A program made the translations under genes and the position numbers. The notes beneath the pieces are model-generated. The model ran no database searches, was not told the origin of the DNA, and saw only the letters and a program-made list of their open reading frames with translations. A DNA stretch of 64,000 nucleotides, from positions 99,223 to 163,222 of the forward strand of contig NZ_JAAIMM010000004.1 in the NCBI RefSeq assembly GCF_013300725.1. Reading direction: 5' to 3'. Numbering within the stretch: the stretch's first letter is position 1; every line of letters begins with the position of its first letter. Below are positions 27,406 through 36,587 of this stretch, piece by piece. The stretch is from Allocoprococcus comes. GTDB taxonomy: Bacteria > Bacillota > Clostridia > Lachnospirales > Lachnospiraceae.

Positions 27406-28552
27406 GAAAAAGACAGAAAAATGGAGAATACCGGGAAAATGGATTCTGATTTTTCTTTTGATATTGCTGGCTTTTTATGGATATCAGAATATTCTTGCAG
27501 AAAATTATGAAAGACAGGTTGTTTCCTGGATTGGACAGACAGAAAAAGACAGAACGGTTTCTGCCTTTACAGAACCGGATGAAGAAGCATATCAGAAGGG
27601 CTGCGAGGCATTGAAAGAGGCAGGATATGGAGAGACAGGAAAAGTCTGGCTGGGAAAAAGAATCCGAAGCTATGGAAGAGGCACGTTTGTGTTTGCAATC
27701 GGCATCATCTGCATTGCTGGTCTGCTGACAGAACTGCACATGGAGAAAAGACGGAAAAAAACACTGAATAATCAATTTGCAGAAAAAGACAGGGAATTGG
27801 AAGCAAAGCTAGCGGAAGAAAAAGAATTTCTGCATCGGGACCGGCAGAAAATGGGAACTTATATGGAAAATATTTCCCATCAGCTAAAGACGCCGATCGC
27901 GGGAACACTTCTGAATCTGGAGGTGCTTCTTGCGACAGAAGAGAATGAAAAGCGGTATCAGAAGCTGGAAGACTGTGTGAAAAAAGTGCAGTGGATGTCG
28001 GATATGACGATCGTGCTTCTGAGGCTTGCACAGATTGATTCCGGGAAAATCTGGATGAAGCGGAAAAAAGAAAATCTGACCGGACTCATCGAAGAATGCA
28101 TGGACAGAACACAGCCTTTAGCGGAAGAAAAAAGCGTTGGATTTGAAAAGGATGTTCCAAAAGAATGCCTGCTTTCCTGTGACGGATTCTGGCTGAAAGA
28201 GGCAATGGAAAATGTACTGAAAAATGCCATAGAATATGCAGATACAGGAAGCAAGATACAGATTCTTCTGAAAGAAGATACAGATTATTACAAGCTGTAT
28301 ATCACTAATCAGGGAAAACGGATTGAAAAAGAGAAAAGAGAGCTGATTTTTGACCGTTTTTACCAGATGGAACAAGGCAGTGGAATCGGGATTGGCCTGC
28401 ATCTTGCAAGGGAAATTGTCACGCTTCATCGGGGGACACTGAAGGTTGTAGAGCGGAGTGGTCTGGAAGAGGCGACAACCTTCCAGTTTATACTGCCAAA
28501 GATGATCGCAAAGGATCATGGGCGGGAAGTGAGTAATCTTACGATATCGTAA
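27392..28552 (+). CDS. Sensor histidine kinase
   Basis: The 386-residue kinase has two membrane helices near the N-terminus (WILIFLLILLAFYGY and FVFAIGIICIAGLLTEL) enclosing an external loop of about 70 residues. The dimerisation/phosphorylation helix carries His near 165 in ENISHQLKTPIAG, followed by N-box ENVLKNAIEYAD and the G-box SGIGIGLHLAREIV. The start overlaps the response regulator; ATG 27392 or 27395 are preferred over 27386 because of the ribosome site AGAGG at 27381-27385. Its stop codon lies inside the palindrome that precedes the ABC genes. Confidence 0.93.
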   Translation: MMKSEKKTEKWRIPGKWILIFLLILLAFYGYQNILAENYERQVVSWIGQTEKDRTVSAFTEPDEEAYQKGCEALKEAGYGETGKVWLGKRIRSYGRGTFVFAIGIICIAGLLTELHMEKRRKKTLNNQFAEKDRELEAKLAEEKEFLHRDRQKMGTYMENISHQLKTPIAGTLLNLEVLLATEENEKRYQKLEDCVKKVQWMSDMTIVLLRLAQIDSGKIWMKRKKENLTGLIEECMDRTQPLAEEKSVGFEKDVPKECLLSCDGFWLKEAMENVLKNAIEYADTGSKIQILLKEDTDYYKLYITNQGKRIEKEKRELIFDRFYQMEQGSGIGIGLHLAREIVTLHRGTLKVVERSGLEEATTFQFILPKMIAKDHGREVSNLTIS

Positions 28553-28591
28553 GATTAGGGTAAGTGAATCGAAAGACAGATCTGGTATAGT
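28534..28591 (+). promoter_or_regulatory. Palindromic operator and activator-type promoter of the ABC transporter
   Basis: A perfect 24-bp palindrome (half site TAATCTTACGAT, 28534-28545, mirrored to 28557) lies upstream of TATAGT (28586-28591), whose -35 position (28563-28568) has no consensus hexamer. A site touching a weak -35 is what an activating response regulator needs. The ABC genes would thus have their own signal-dependent promoter. Confidence 0.72.
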
Positions 28592-28621
28592 AAGACTAAC
28601 AAATGAAGGAGGTGATGGAAG

Positions 28622-29287
28622 ATGAAAACCGTAATCAGACTGGACAAGGTAAGCAAAAGCTATACCCTTGGTGAAAAGAAAATCACAGCATTAAAGGAGT
28701 TTTCTTTTGAAGTGAAAAGTGGTGAGTTTGTGGCAGTGATGGGGCGAAGCGGATCCGGGAAATCTACTTTTCTTAAGATTGCAGGAACACTGGAAAAGCC
28801 AGATACCGGAGCAGTCTTTCTGAATGGAATACAGATCAACGGACTTTCCCAAAAGAGGATCTGCAAGATCAGGCAGAAGAAAATCGGGTTTATTTTCCAA
28901 CAGTATCAGTTACTGCCGGAGTATACGATCTGGGATAATGTATGTATGCCGCTTTATATCGCACATACAGTACCGGATAAAGCCTATATCCGACAGCTTC
29001 TTGAAAAGGTCGGATTATGGGACAGGAATGGAGATTATCCGGATCAGTTATCCGGTGGAGAGCAGCAGAGAGTGGCAATTGCCCGTGCAATGGCGGCAAA
29101 GCCGGGAGTGATCCTTGCGGATGAACCGACCGGGAATCTGGACTATCAGACCGGGCAGGAGATCATGAAGCTGATCTGCGCATCCAGAGAACTTTACCGT
29201 CAGACAATTGTCATGGTGACACATGATATGGACAGTGCCAATTATGCGGACAGGATTGTGTATATGGAAGATGGTGCATTGCGATGA
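28622..29287 (+). CDS. ABC transporter ATP-binding protein (MacB/LolD/BceA type)
   Basis: The 221-residue ATPase has Walker [10 protein letters not shown] near residue 41, the Q-loop [13 protein letters not shown], signature [16 protein letters not shown], Walker [13 protein letters not shown] and the H-loop MVTHDMDSA. This subgroup partners with FtsX-like permeases in peptide or lipid export and antimicrobial resistance. AAGGAGGTGATGG precedes ATG 28622. It overlaps the permease gene by four bases (ATGA). Confidence 0.95.
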   Translation: MKTVIRLDKVSKSYTLGEKKITALKEFSFEVKSGEFVAVMGRSGSGKSTFLKIAGTLEKPDTGAVFLNGIQINGLSQKRICKIRQKKIGFIFQQYQLLPEYTIWDNVCMPLYIAHTVPDKAYIRQLLEKVGLWDRNGDYPDQLSGGEQQRVAIARAMAAKPGVILADEPTGNLDYQTGQEIMKLICASRELYRQTIVMVTHDMDSANYADRIVYMEDGALR

Positions 29288-31680
29288 AAAGAGAGAAAAG
29301 ACATGGAATTGAACGGGAACTCAGTATAAAAAGAATTCGCAGCCAGAAGAAATACAGCATCCTGATTGTCTCAGTCCTGCTTCTTACCTGCACACTGGTC
29401 CAGATTGGCTTCCAGATGTCAGAAGGACTGAAAGCCGCATATATCGAGAATCGCAAGGCGGTATATGGGGAATGGGAACAGGTATTTGTGGATATGGATG
29501 AAAGCTCGGTGAAAGTAGCAGAAGAGAATCCATTTCTTGCACAGACCGGGAAAATAAGGATCTATGGTGCGATCTCCGGGGATTATCTGGAAAACCGTCA
29601 GATGAATATCGGGACGATGGACGAGACGGCGTGGAAGCTTGGCAGACTGGAAATGAAAGAAGGGCGCCTGCCGGAAAATGAGCATGAGATCGCAATGGAA
29701 TACAGTACACTTCGCTCACTTGGATATGAGGAGATGCTTGGAAAAGAAATTACACTGGACGTTACATCGGCGCTTTCCATTCTGGAGCAGGGGGAATCGA
29801 AAAGCTATGCTTATACTTTGTGCGGGATTCTAAAAGATTATCAGATAAACTGGGAGATCTGCAACCGGCATCGGTTCCCGACCGGGATTGTGACCCGGGA
29901 AGGCGGTGACAGGATTGGATCTATTCAGGATATGCATATGCTTGTAAAAGCGAAAGAAGGCAGTGAAAGTGTCTATGAAGATCTGAAAGACAGTGAAGAA
30001 TTTACCTGCGGCATGGATGAAAATGTGGAACAGGACAAACTTTCTGATGTAAGTCTTCCGTATATGGATTTTCTGGAAAATATCCGTTTGCTGATTGGTG
30101 GTGCGTCGATCTGTATCCTGTTTCTTACGGTATCGCGTTCGATTATTTCAAGAGAACAGTTCTGGAGGTTCCTGGATGCACTTGGAATGAGAAGAGGGCA
30201 GATGTACCAGATTATTTTCTGGGAAGCAGTTCTGTTTGGTGCAGGGGCTGTTATTGTTGGAAATCTTGCAGGAATTGGGATTTACCAGCTGGTTATCCCT
30301 GTTTTTGAAAAGATAACCGAGCAGACATTACCACAGGCAATTGCTTGGGAAGGAGTTCTTTTTGGAACTGGATTCAGTGTGTTATGCATTGGGGCAAGTT
30401 ATGGACTCAGTGCAGTGCAGCTTCGCATACTTCTGAAAGAAAAAAAGAAGAAAGTTCAGAAAAGAAGAGAAAAATATAGGAAGATCGTAAGGTTTACGCC
30501 GGGGAGAGTTTTACTTCATAAATGGCAGATGCATCGTGTGCGTAAGAGTGTGGAAATCGTTCTTCTGGCAAGTGTTTTTCTGATCGTGGGATTTGGAAAG
30601 ATGGAAATCTCAACCAGGCAGGAAGAACTGAAAGTATATCAAAGGCTGACAGGAAATGGATATTATTTAAGTACAATGGAAATTACGAATTCACCGGGAA
30701 TTTCAAAGCAGACAGTTGATAAACTGGAACAGGTTGCCGGAGTGACTTCTGTAGAGCAATATCACAACAATGAGAAAGAGGAGTTCTGGATTGATCTGTC
30801 AGAATATGCCGAAAGCGAGTATTTTCAGAAAGTAGTCGAAACATTGGTGGCATATCTGAATGAGACATCAATAAAGGAAAAGATATCTATTGAGAAAGTA
30901 AGATTGTCTTTGCTTACAATAGACAGATGGCAGGATATACAGCGTTTTCTGAGAAATCTGGATGAAGGCAGCCTGACAAAAGAAGAATTTGAACAGGGAG
31001 ATTTTTGCATTCTGGATCTTACAGAACTGCAGGAATATGATGGGAAATATCTGAGCGCATTCAGCCCGGACGGACAAGGAATATCAGAAGATACGGTACA
31101 GGTTGGTGATGAACTTCCGGTTTATACATTGAATGAGGATGGAAGCAGAAACGAAAATCCGATTCCGGTAACAGCGATTTTACGTGGCATGAAGGAAGAA
31201 GATGTGCGGAATCCACAGATAGGTGGATCTGGTATATCGATGATTGTTGGAAAGAATTTCTGGAAGAAATTTGGGAAAAGCAGAATTATGGAATATGATC
31301 AGATTGTAAAAATTCTGGTATCGGATGATGTGGATGCGTATGATACGGAAGGGCATATTCTAAGTATTTTAAAACAGGGAACAGCTGTAAATGTGCAGAA
31401 TAACCATGAAGAGTATAAGAAAATACGTCAGGAATTGTATTCCTTTATAGGAATGTACAGCATTTTTGCAGTGTTTTACATGATTCTGATTTCTATCGTT
31501 TTATATCAGATGTTCCTTGCAGAGAAGCAGGAAGAAAAAAGAGAATGGGAAATCTTACAGTCACTTGGAATGGAAGAAAAGTTCCAGAAGAAAATGCATC
31601 GGATAGAAGTTCTTTGGATGATGGGATGCGCAGGAGTAATTGGAGTTTTTACGTTATGGGGTGCTTGCCGACTGATATAG
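29284..31680 (+). CDS. FtsX-like ABC transporter permease
   Basis: The 798-residue permease has one N-terminal helix (KYSILIVSVLLLTCTLVQIG), a large outer domain of about 220 residues, three helices near residues 265-390, a second hydrophobic segment near 425 with a second outer domain, and two C-terminal helices (SIFAVFYMILISIVLYQMF; EVLWMMGCAGVIGVFTLWG). FtsX permeases normally end with one more helix and a cytoplasmic tail with a motif like NPVEALR; here the protein stops after the second helix, so the end looks short. With the ATPase and the two-component pair it may form a peptide-sensing or detoxifying module. The cargo is not known. Confidence 0.88.
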   Translation: MKREKRHGIERELSIKRIRSQKKYSILIVSVLLLTCTLVQIGFQMSEGLKAAYIENRKAVYGEWEQVFVDMDESSVKVAEENPFLAQTGKIRIYGAISGDYLENRQMNIGTMDETAWKLGRLEMKEGRLPENEHEIAMEYSTLRSLGYEEMLGKEITLDVTSALSILEQGESKSYAYTLCGILKDYQINWEICNRHRFPTGIVTREGGDRIGSIQDMHMLVKAKEGSESVYEDLKDSEEFTCGMDENVEQDKLSDVSLPYMDFLENIRLLIGGASICILFLTVSRSIISREQFWRFLDALGMRRGQMYQIIFWEAVLFGAGAVIVGNLAGIGIYQLVIPVFEKITEQTLPQAIAWEGVLFGTGFSVLCIGASYGLSAVQLRILLKEKKKKVQKRREKYRKIVRFTPGRVLLHKWQMHRVRKSVEIVLLASVFLIVGFGKMEISTRQEELKVYQRLTGNGYYLSTMEITNSPGISKQTVDKLEQVAGVTSVEQYHNNEKEEFWIDLSEYAESEYFQKVVETLVAYLNETSIKEKISIEKVRLSLLTIDRWQDIQRFLRNLDEGSLTKEEFEQGDFCILDLTELQEYDGKYLSAFSPDGQGISEDTVQVGDELPVYTLNEDGSRNENPIPVTAILRGMKEEDVRNPQIGGSGISMIVGKNFWKKFGKSRIMEYDQIVKILVSDDVDAYDTEGHILSILKQGTAVNVQNNHEEYKKIRQELYSFIGMYSIFAVFYMILISIVLYQMFLAEKQEEKREWEILQSLGMEEKFQKKMHRIEVLWMMGCAGVIGVFTLWGACRLI

Positions 31681-31741
31681 AGGAGGCTTTGAAGAAAGAA
31701 TAAATTAGTTGAAAGCAGCCGGAAATGGCTGTAATATAAAC

Positions 31742-31770
31742 TGGATTTTTCTTAAAAAAACGGATATACT
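31742..31770 (+). promoter_or_regulatory. Weak promoter before the small membrane protein gene
   Basis: TGGATT (31742-31747), 17 bases, TATACT (31765-31770). Confidence 0.5.
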
Positions 31771-31823
31771 GTAACTAGAAGTAGAAATCGAAACTGTTGA
31801 ATAAATGCCAAGGAGGATTCAAG

Positions 31824-32222
31824 ATGAAGAGAACCTATATCCTATATTGCTACATAATCAGCTTTATTCTAATGCCGTTCAAATGGTTTGCGCCGGAGTA
31901 TATGACGGAGTTATCAGAATGGGGATTTAAGAGTATTGCCAATCCGGTTGGGATTGCGTTGCTTGTGATTGGCGTTCTGCTGATTCAGGCAAAGCGTATA
32001 GAAGCAAGAGAACGGATTCTGGCGGGAATTGGATTAGTGGCAATCGTTCTTGGTGAATTCTATACTTATTTCACCTGGTATAAGGACTTATATTATCCGG
32101 CAATTTCACTTGAGGCGGCAAAAGCCAGTGCGTTACCAACCTTTTACATAGGTGTGTTCTTAAGCTTTCTTGCATGTATTATTTTTCTTATTTTGTGTAT
32201 AAGGGAGAAGAACAGGAAGTGA
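31824..32222 (+). CDS. Small four-helix membrane protein, function unknown
   Basis: The 132-residue product has four hydrophobic segments (YCYIISFILMPFKWF, NPVGIALLVIGVLLI, ILAGIGLVAIVLGEFYTYF, FYIGVFLSFLACIIFLIL) and little else; the N-terminus is not a cleaved signal. AAGGAGG lies before ATG 31824, so the longer frame from 31797 is not needed. It follows the ABC transporter with its own weak promoter and could be an accessory or immunity-like partner, but there is no direct evidence. Confidence 0.72.
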   Translation: MKRTYILYCYIISFILMPFKWFAPEYMTELSEWGFKSIANPVGIALLVIGVLLIQAKRIEARERILAGIGLVAIVLGEFYTYFTWYKDLYYPAISLEAAKASALPTFYIGVFLSFLACIIFLILCIREKNRK

Positions 32223-32358
32223 TTCTTCAGAACGAATTCTGTGATTGAAAGTACAAGCTATGGTAGTATGAATTTCACTTGAATAATTGCCTGTATGGAA
32301 GAGATAACCTAAAAAACTGACAACAAAGAAAATGCAATGGAAAGCCAATCAAGCTACT

Positions 32359-32397
32359 AAAAAAGACTGTCAAGCCATAAAAGCTTCACAGTCTTTT
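32359..32397 (-). terminator. Terminator of tRNA-Arg
   Basis: On the minus strand AAAAGACTGT and ACAGTCTTTT pair perfectly, with GAAGC/GCTT extending the stem, and TTTTTT follows. Confidence 0.88.
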
Positions 32398-32399
32398 CA

Positions 32400-32471
32400 C
32401 GTCCCTGATCAGAATCGAACTGACGCACCCGCCTCCGGAGGGCGGTGCTCTATCCACTGAGCTACAAGGAC
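32400..32471 (-). tRNA. tRNA-Arg (anticodon CCG)
   Basis: The minus strand folds as a full cloverleaf of 72 bases: acceptor GTCCTTG/CAGGGAC (one G-U), D-arm GCTC-AGTGGATA-GAGC, anticodon arm CCGCC-CTCCGGA-GGCGG with anticodon CCG, T-arm GTCAG-TTCGATT-CTGAT, discriminator G. CCA is not encoded. It reads codon CGG. Confidence 0.95.
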
Positions 32472-32478
32472 ATTTACT

Positions 32479-32507
32479 AATATAGCACTTGCCCAGAAAA
32501 AAATCAA
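32479..32507 (-). promoter_or_regulatory. Promoter of tRNA-Arg
   Basis: On the minus strand TTGATT (32502-32507), 17 bases, TATATT (32479-32484), seven bases before the mature tRNA. Nothing was found in 32508-32678. Confidence 0.8.
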
Positions 32508-32678
32508 GAAGAAATTTTGAACAGGACAAGTAAAACGGGATGAACAGAATAGCAGCCGGAATACCATTTGCAAGTGATTTGATACACAGAGGGGGCATCA
32601 GCATAAAGCAATTTTAATGCAGAAAAAGAATAAATAATCGCTTCGACAAAACCCGTCAAAACAAGTCTTTCTTCGCTA

Positions 32679-32707
32679 TTGACGCAAAAGCTGGCATTGC
32701 GTATGAT
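32679..32707 (+). promoter_or_regulatory. Promoter of the gene at 32730
   Basis: TTGACG (32679-32684), 17 bases, TATGAT (32702-32707). The expected start near 32714 leaves a leader of about 16 bases, just enough for the ribosome site. Confidence 0.82.
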
Positions 32708-32729
32708 AGGTGGCAAAGGAGGAAATGCC

Positions 32730-33353
32730 ATGTCGGAAGAAAAAAGGATGCCCGTCCTTACAGGCAGAAAGAAGCAGATTTTCTACACTGGTCTTGTGTA
32801 TCTGCTGGTCTGCTTTATGACGGCGGGAGTCACCGTTTTTCTTACGAAAGAGAAAAAAGATGAGGTAAAAGAAGTAAGTGCAGTTGTTACAGAAGAGCCA
32901 AAAGTAAATACCGGGTACGCAGCGATGGAAACCAATCCGCTTCTGGAGAATCAGGACGAAGAGCTTGCGGATGCAGTAGAAGCATACTATCAGGAACTTT
33001 CCGGAAAAGAAGCCTATGCCGAAGCATACGATGGGATTGCGATTTACACGAAAGACGGCAAAGCAGAAGGCAGCAGGATCCTGTATGTACGGTACAATAT
33101 GAAGATCCGTGGAATTTACACCGAAGTACCGGGGCTTGGAACCTTGTATGTGGTTAAGGATAAAGAAGGGAAATTCGATATTCAGGCAGAGATCTCTGAC
33201 GAGCAGATTCAGACGGTGATTGAAGAAGTTTCCACACAGACAGATGTACAGGAGCTGTTTGCACAGGTAGAAACGGATTACGAACAGGCACTTGGTTCAG
33301 ATGCAATGCTCGCACAGGCAGTGGAAGATCTGAAAAAAGCAGTGGATCAGTAA
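32730..33353 (+). CDS. Single-pass membrane protein, function unknown
   Basis: The 207-residue product has a short cytoplasmic start (MSEEKRMPVLTGRKKQ), one membrane helix (IFYTGLVYLLVCFMTAGVTVFL) and an acidic outer domain that ends in a helical region. The longer frame from 32679 would run from inside the promoter, so ATG 32730 behind AAAGGAGG is chosen. It stands alone before argS. No family was recognised; the segment SRILYVRYNMKIRGIYTEVP looks like a small folded alpha-beta domain. Confidence 0.75.
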   Translation: MSEEKRMPVLTGRKKQIFYTGLVYLLVCFMTAGVTVFLTKEKKDEVKEVSAVVTEEPKVNTGYAAMETNPLLENQDEELADAVEAYYQELSGKEAYAEAYDGIAIYTKDGKAEGSRILYVRYNMKIRGIYTEVPGLGTLYVVKDKEGKFDIQAEISDEQIQTVIEEVSTQTDVQELFAQVETDYEQALGSDAMLAQAVEDLKKAVDQ

Positions 33354-33506
33354 CACTGTAAATACAGTGAGCCAGTAACGTCTGAAAAAAGCGGTAAAGT
33401 CTATGAAAAATGTTGTGCGTCAGCAGAAGTGGATGCTGTCTTGCCCCAAATTCATAAAGAATGCAGAATTTCAGGCAACATCCAGTCCCCAGATTACGAT
33501 TTTCTA

Positions 33507-33535
33507 TTGCGCTTACATAAGGATTCCGATATAAT
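33507..33535 (+). promoter_or_regulatory. Promoter of argS
   Basis: TTGCGC (33507-33512), 17 bases, TATAAT (33530-33535). The leader contains a hairpin GCGCAG/CTGCGC (near 33546-33566); no T-box pattern was seen. Bases 33354-33506 hold only a small CACTGTA/TACAGTG hairpin right after the stop of the previous gene. Confidence 0.78.
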
Positions 33536-33604
33536 AAATAAAGCGGCGCAGGCAGAGAGTCTGCGCTAACGTTTATGATGAAAAAGAGAGGAACGATCGA
33601 TACT

Positions 33605-35371
33605 ATGAAGAAGATCCTGGATCTGATAACAGAAGAACTGGAACAGGCATTTGTAGATGCCGGATATGAGAAAGAGCTGGCGCGGGTTACACTTTCCAAC
33701 CGCCCGGATTTATGTGAATATCAGTGTAATGGCGCGATGGCAGGTGCAAAGAAATACCACAAAGCACCGATCATGATCGCCGAAGAAGTCGTGGCAAAGA
33801 TTCCGGAAAATGGATATGTCAGCGAAGCAGAAGCCGTAAAGCCAGGTTTCATCAACCTGAAGACCAACCCGGCAGCAGTCGCAGAATATCTGAACCAGAT
33901 GGAAGCAGATAAAAAGCTCGGTGCGGAAGAAGTAGCAAATCCAAAGACAATCGTCATTGATTACGGCGGACCGAACGTGGCAAAACCGCTTCACGTTGGA
34001 CATCTCCGCTCCGCGATCATCGGAGAAAGCGTAAAGAGAATCACCCGTTTTATGGGCAATAAAGTAGTTGGTGATATCCACCTTGGAGACTGGGGATATC
34101 AGATGGGACTGATCATCACAGAACTGAAGAAACGCCAGCCGGATCTTCCGTATTTTGATGATAATTTCACCGGAGAATATCCAAAAGAGGCACCATTTAC
34201 CATCAGTGACCTGGAGGAAATCTATCCGGCAGCATCCACTTATGCAAAAGAGCATGATGATTACAGAGAAGAAGCACTGGATGCGACCTTCCAGCTGCAG
34301 AGTGGAAAGCGCGGTTACCGTGCAATCTGGGATCACATTATGAATGTGTCTGTGACAGACTTAAAGAAAAACTATGCGAACCTGAATGTTGAATTCGACC
34401 TCTGGAAAGGGGAATCTGACGCACAGAAATACATCCCGGATATGGTAGAAAGACTGAAAAATGAAGGCTATGCACATATTGATAACGGAGCCCTCGTTGT
34501 AGATGTCAAAGAAGAGACCGATACCAAAGAGATTCCGCCATGTATGATCCTGAAGTCCGACGGTGCAGCACTTTATGACACCACAGACCTTGCAACACTG
34601 GTAGAACGTGAAGAACTGTTCCAGCCAAATGAAGTCATCTATGTGGTTGACAAGCGTCAGGAACTGCATTTTGTACAGGTATTCCGCTGCGCGAAGAAGA
34701 CCGGTATCGTAAAAGACGATACCAAGCTGACCTTCCTTGGATTCGGTACGATGAACGGAAAAGACGGAAAGCCGTTCAAGACCAGAGAAGGCGGCGTCAT
34801 GCGTCTTGAGAACCTGATCCGTGAGATCACCGAGAAGATGTATGAGAAGATTACTGAGAACCGTACCGTATCGGAAGAAGAAGCAAAAGCGACAGCGAAG
34901 ATGGTCGGAATGGCTGCGATCAAATACGGAGATCTCTCCAACCAGGCAGCAAAAGACTATGTATTTGATGTGGACAGATTCACTTCCTTTGAGGGAAATA
35001 CAGGTCCGTACATCCTGTACACCATCGTTCGTATCAAATCCATCCTGAACAAATACAAAGAATCAGGAAAGAGCATGGACGATATTAAGATCCTTGCGGC
35101 TGCAAGCGAGAGCGAAAAAGCTCTGATGCTGGAAGCTGCGAAGTTTGGAAGCGTAATGCAGAACGTCTACGAAGAGCTTGCACCACACAAGATCTGTGCA
35201 TATATTTACGATCTTGCAAATGCATTCAACCGTTTCTACCATGAGACCAAGATCCTGGCAGAAGAGGATGAACAGAAGCAGAAGAGCTACATTGCCCTTC
35301 TCACACTGACAAGAGACATTCTGACAACCTGCATCGATCTGCTTGGATTTGAAGCACCGGAGAGAATGTAA
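33605..35371 (+). CDS. argS: Arginyl-tRNA synthetase
   Basis: The 588-residue class I synthetase charges tRNA-Arg with arginine. It begins with the Add-1 domain typical of ArgRS (ILDLITEELEQAF), then shows the HIGH-equivalent HVGHLRSAIIGES in PNVAKPLHVGH, the QMGLIITELKK region, and the KMSKS-equivalent region KDGKPFKTREGG, with the DALR anticodon-binding domain at the end (FNRFYHETKILAEE). ATG 33605 is chosen because GAGAGGA at 33585-33591 lies 13 bases upstream and the protein then starts as other ArgRS do. A tRNA-Arg gene is 1.1 kb upstream on the other strand. Confidence 0.97.
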   Translation: MKKILDLITEELEQAFVDAGYEKELARVTLSNRPDLCEYQCNGAMAGAKKYHKAPIMIAEEVVAKIPENGYVSEAEAVKPGFINLKTNPAAVAEYLNQMEADKKLGAEEVANPKTIVIDYGGPNVAKPLHVGHLRSAIIGESVKRITRFMGNKVVGDIHLGDWGYQMGLIITELKKRQPDLPYFDDNFTGEYPKEAPFTISDLEEIYPAASTYAKEHDDYREEALDATFQLQSGKRGYRAIWDHIMNVSVTDLKKNYANLNVEFDLWKGESDAQKYIPDMVERLKNEGYAHIDNGALVVDVKEETDTKEIPPCMILKSDGAALYDTTDLATLVEREELFQPNEVIYVVDKRQELHFVQVFRCAKKTGIVKDDTKLTFLGFGTMNGKDGKPFKTREGGVMRLENLIREITEKMYEKITENRTVSEEEAKATAKMVGMAAIKYGDLSNQAAKDYVFDVDRFTSFEGNTGPYILYTIVRIKSILNKYKESGKSMDDIKILAAASESEKALMLEAAKFGSVMQNVYEELAPHKICAYIYDLANAFNRFYHETKILAEEDEQKQKSYIALLTLTRDILTTCIDLLGFEAPERM

Positions 35372-35422
35372 AAAGGCAGAAGCATCAGAAGTAATGACAA
35401 TATGATAAAGAGGCGAGGACAT

Positions 35423-36568
35423 ATGACAGAGAAATTGTTTTACACAGACAGTCACCGGCAGGAATTTACTGCGGAGGTTGTGTCCTGCCGCCCGTGCGAT
35501 AACGGATATGAGGCAGTTCTTTCAAGAACTGCCTTTTTTCCAGAAGGCGGCGGTCAGGCAGCTGATACCGGACTGATTGACGGGATCAGAGTATATGATG
35601 TACAGGAAAAAGGAGACCAGATCTTCCACTATCTGGAAGGGGCACTGGAAGAAGGAAAGACCGTGACCGGTCAGATTGACTGGGACAAACGTTTTTCACG
35701 GATGCAGCAGCACAGCGGAGAACATATCGTATCGGGAATCGTTCATGCACGTTTTGGATATGATAATGTGGGATTCCATTTGAATGATGAGCTCTGCACT
35801 CTGGATTTAAGCGGTCCGCTCACAAAAGAAGAGCTCCGCGAGGTAGAGGATGCGGCAAATGAAGCGGTATTTGCAAATGTGCCGGTTCAGGTAAGCTATC
35901 CGTCCAAAGAAGAACTGAAGACGCTGGATTACCGCAGTAAGATTGAGATTGACGGTCAGGTGCGTATCGTAACGATTCCGGGATACGATGTGTGTGCCTG
36001 CTGTGCACCGCACGTGAATTTTACCGGAGAGATCGGTCTGATCAAACTGGTACAGAGCCAGAATTACAAAGGCGGAATCCGGATCACCATGCTCTGCGGA
36101 AGACGGGCGCTGAAGGACTATCAGCAAAAAGAAGACAGTGTCAGGGCAATCATGGGCAGCCTTTCGGCAAAAGAAGAGCTGATCGCAGAAGCTGTAGAGC
36201 GCGTCAAAGACGAAGGGACACAGCTGAAAAGTGAACTCGCTGAGGCAAGAATGCAGCTTCTTGCAGTGCAGGCAGAAAAGATACCGGAAGGACAGAAGAT
36301 AGTCTGTATTTTTGATGAAAAATTAAGTGGAAATGAGCCACGAGAACTGATGAATCTTGTGCTGAAACGAGAAACCAAAGTGTGCGCGGTATTTGCAGGA
36401 ACAGAGGCAGACGGATACCGTTACGTGATCGGAAGCGAGACCGAAGATGTGCGCCCGTACAGCAAGATCCTCAAAGAACAGTTTGACGGAAGAGGCGGCG
36501 GAAAACCGGTCATGGTACAGGGGTCCGTAAATGGAAGCGAAGAAGCAATCCGGAAAGTATTTGAGTAA
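35423..36568 (+). CDS. AlaX-like alanyl-tRNA editing protein with DHHA1 domain
   Basis: The 381-residue protein is a free-standing relative of the alanyl-tRNA synthetase editing domain. It has the N-terminal barrel (FFPEGGGQAADTG), the Zn-binding HSGEHIV near residue 96 and CACCAPH near 191 of the tRNA-SAD domain, and a C-terminal DHHA1 domain (DGRGGGKPVMVQGS) joined by a coiled coil of about 50 residues. It would remove serine or glycine from mischarged tRNA-Ala. ATG 35423 follows GAGGCGAGG. It lies 51 bases after argS and is probably cotranscribed. Confidence 0.9.
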   Translation: MTEKLFYTDSHRQEFTAEVVSCRPCDNGYEAVLSRTAFFPEGGGQAADTGLIDGIRVYDVQEKGDQIFHYLEGALEEGKTVTGQIDWDKRFSRMQQHSGEHIVSGIVHARFGYDNVGFHLNDELCTLDLSGPLTKEELREVEDAANEAVFANVPVQVSYPSKEELKTLDYRSKIEIDGQVRIVTIPGYDVCACCAPHVNFTGEIGLIKLVQSQNYKGGIRITMLCGRRALKDYQQKEDSVRAIMGSLSAKEELIAEAVERVKDEGTQLKSELAEARMQLLAVQAEKIPEGQKIVCIFDEKLSGNEPRELMNLVLKRETKVCAVFAGTEADGYRYVIGSETEDVRPYSKILKEQFDGRGGGKPVMVQGSVNGSEEAIRKVFE

Positions 36569-36587
36569 GAAAAGGCGGAGATAGAGA

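Noticed and set aside
33536..33604. T-box leader before argS
   Set aside because: The leader is too short and has no T-box sequence or specifier-loop structure.
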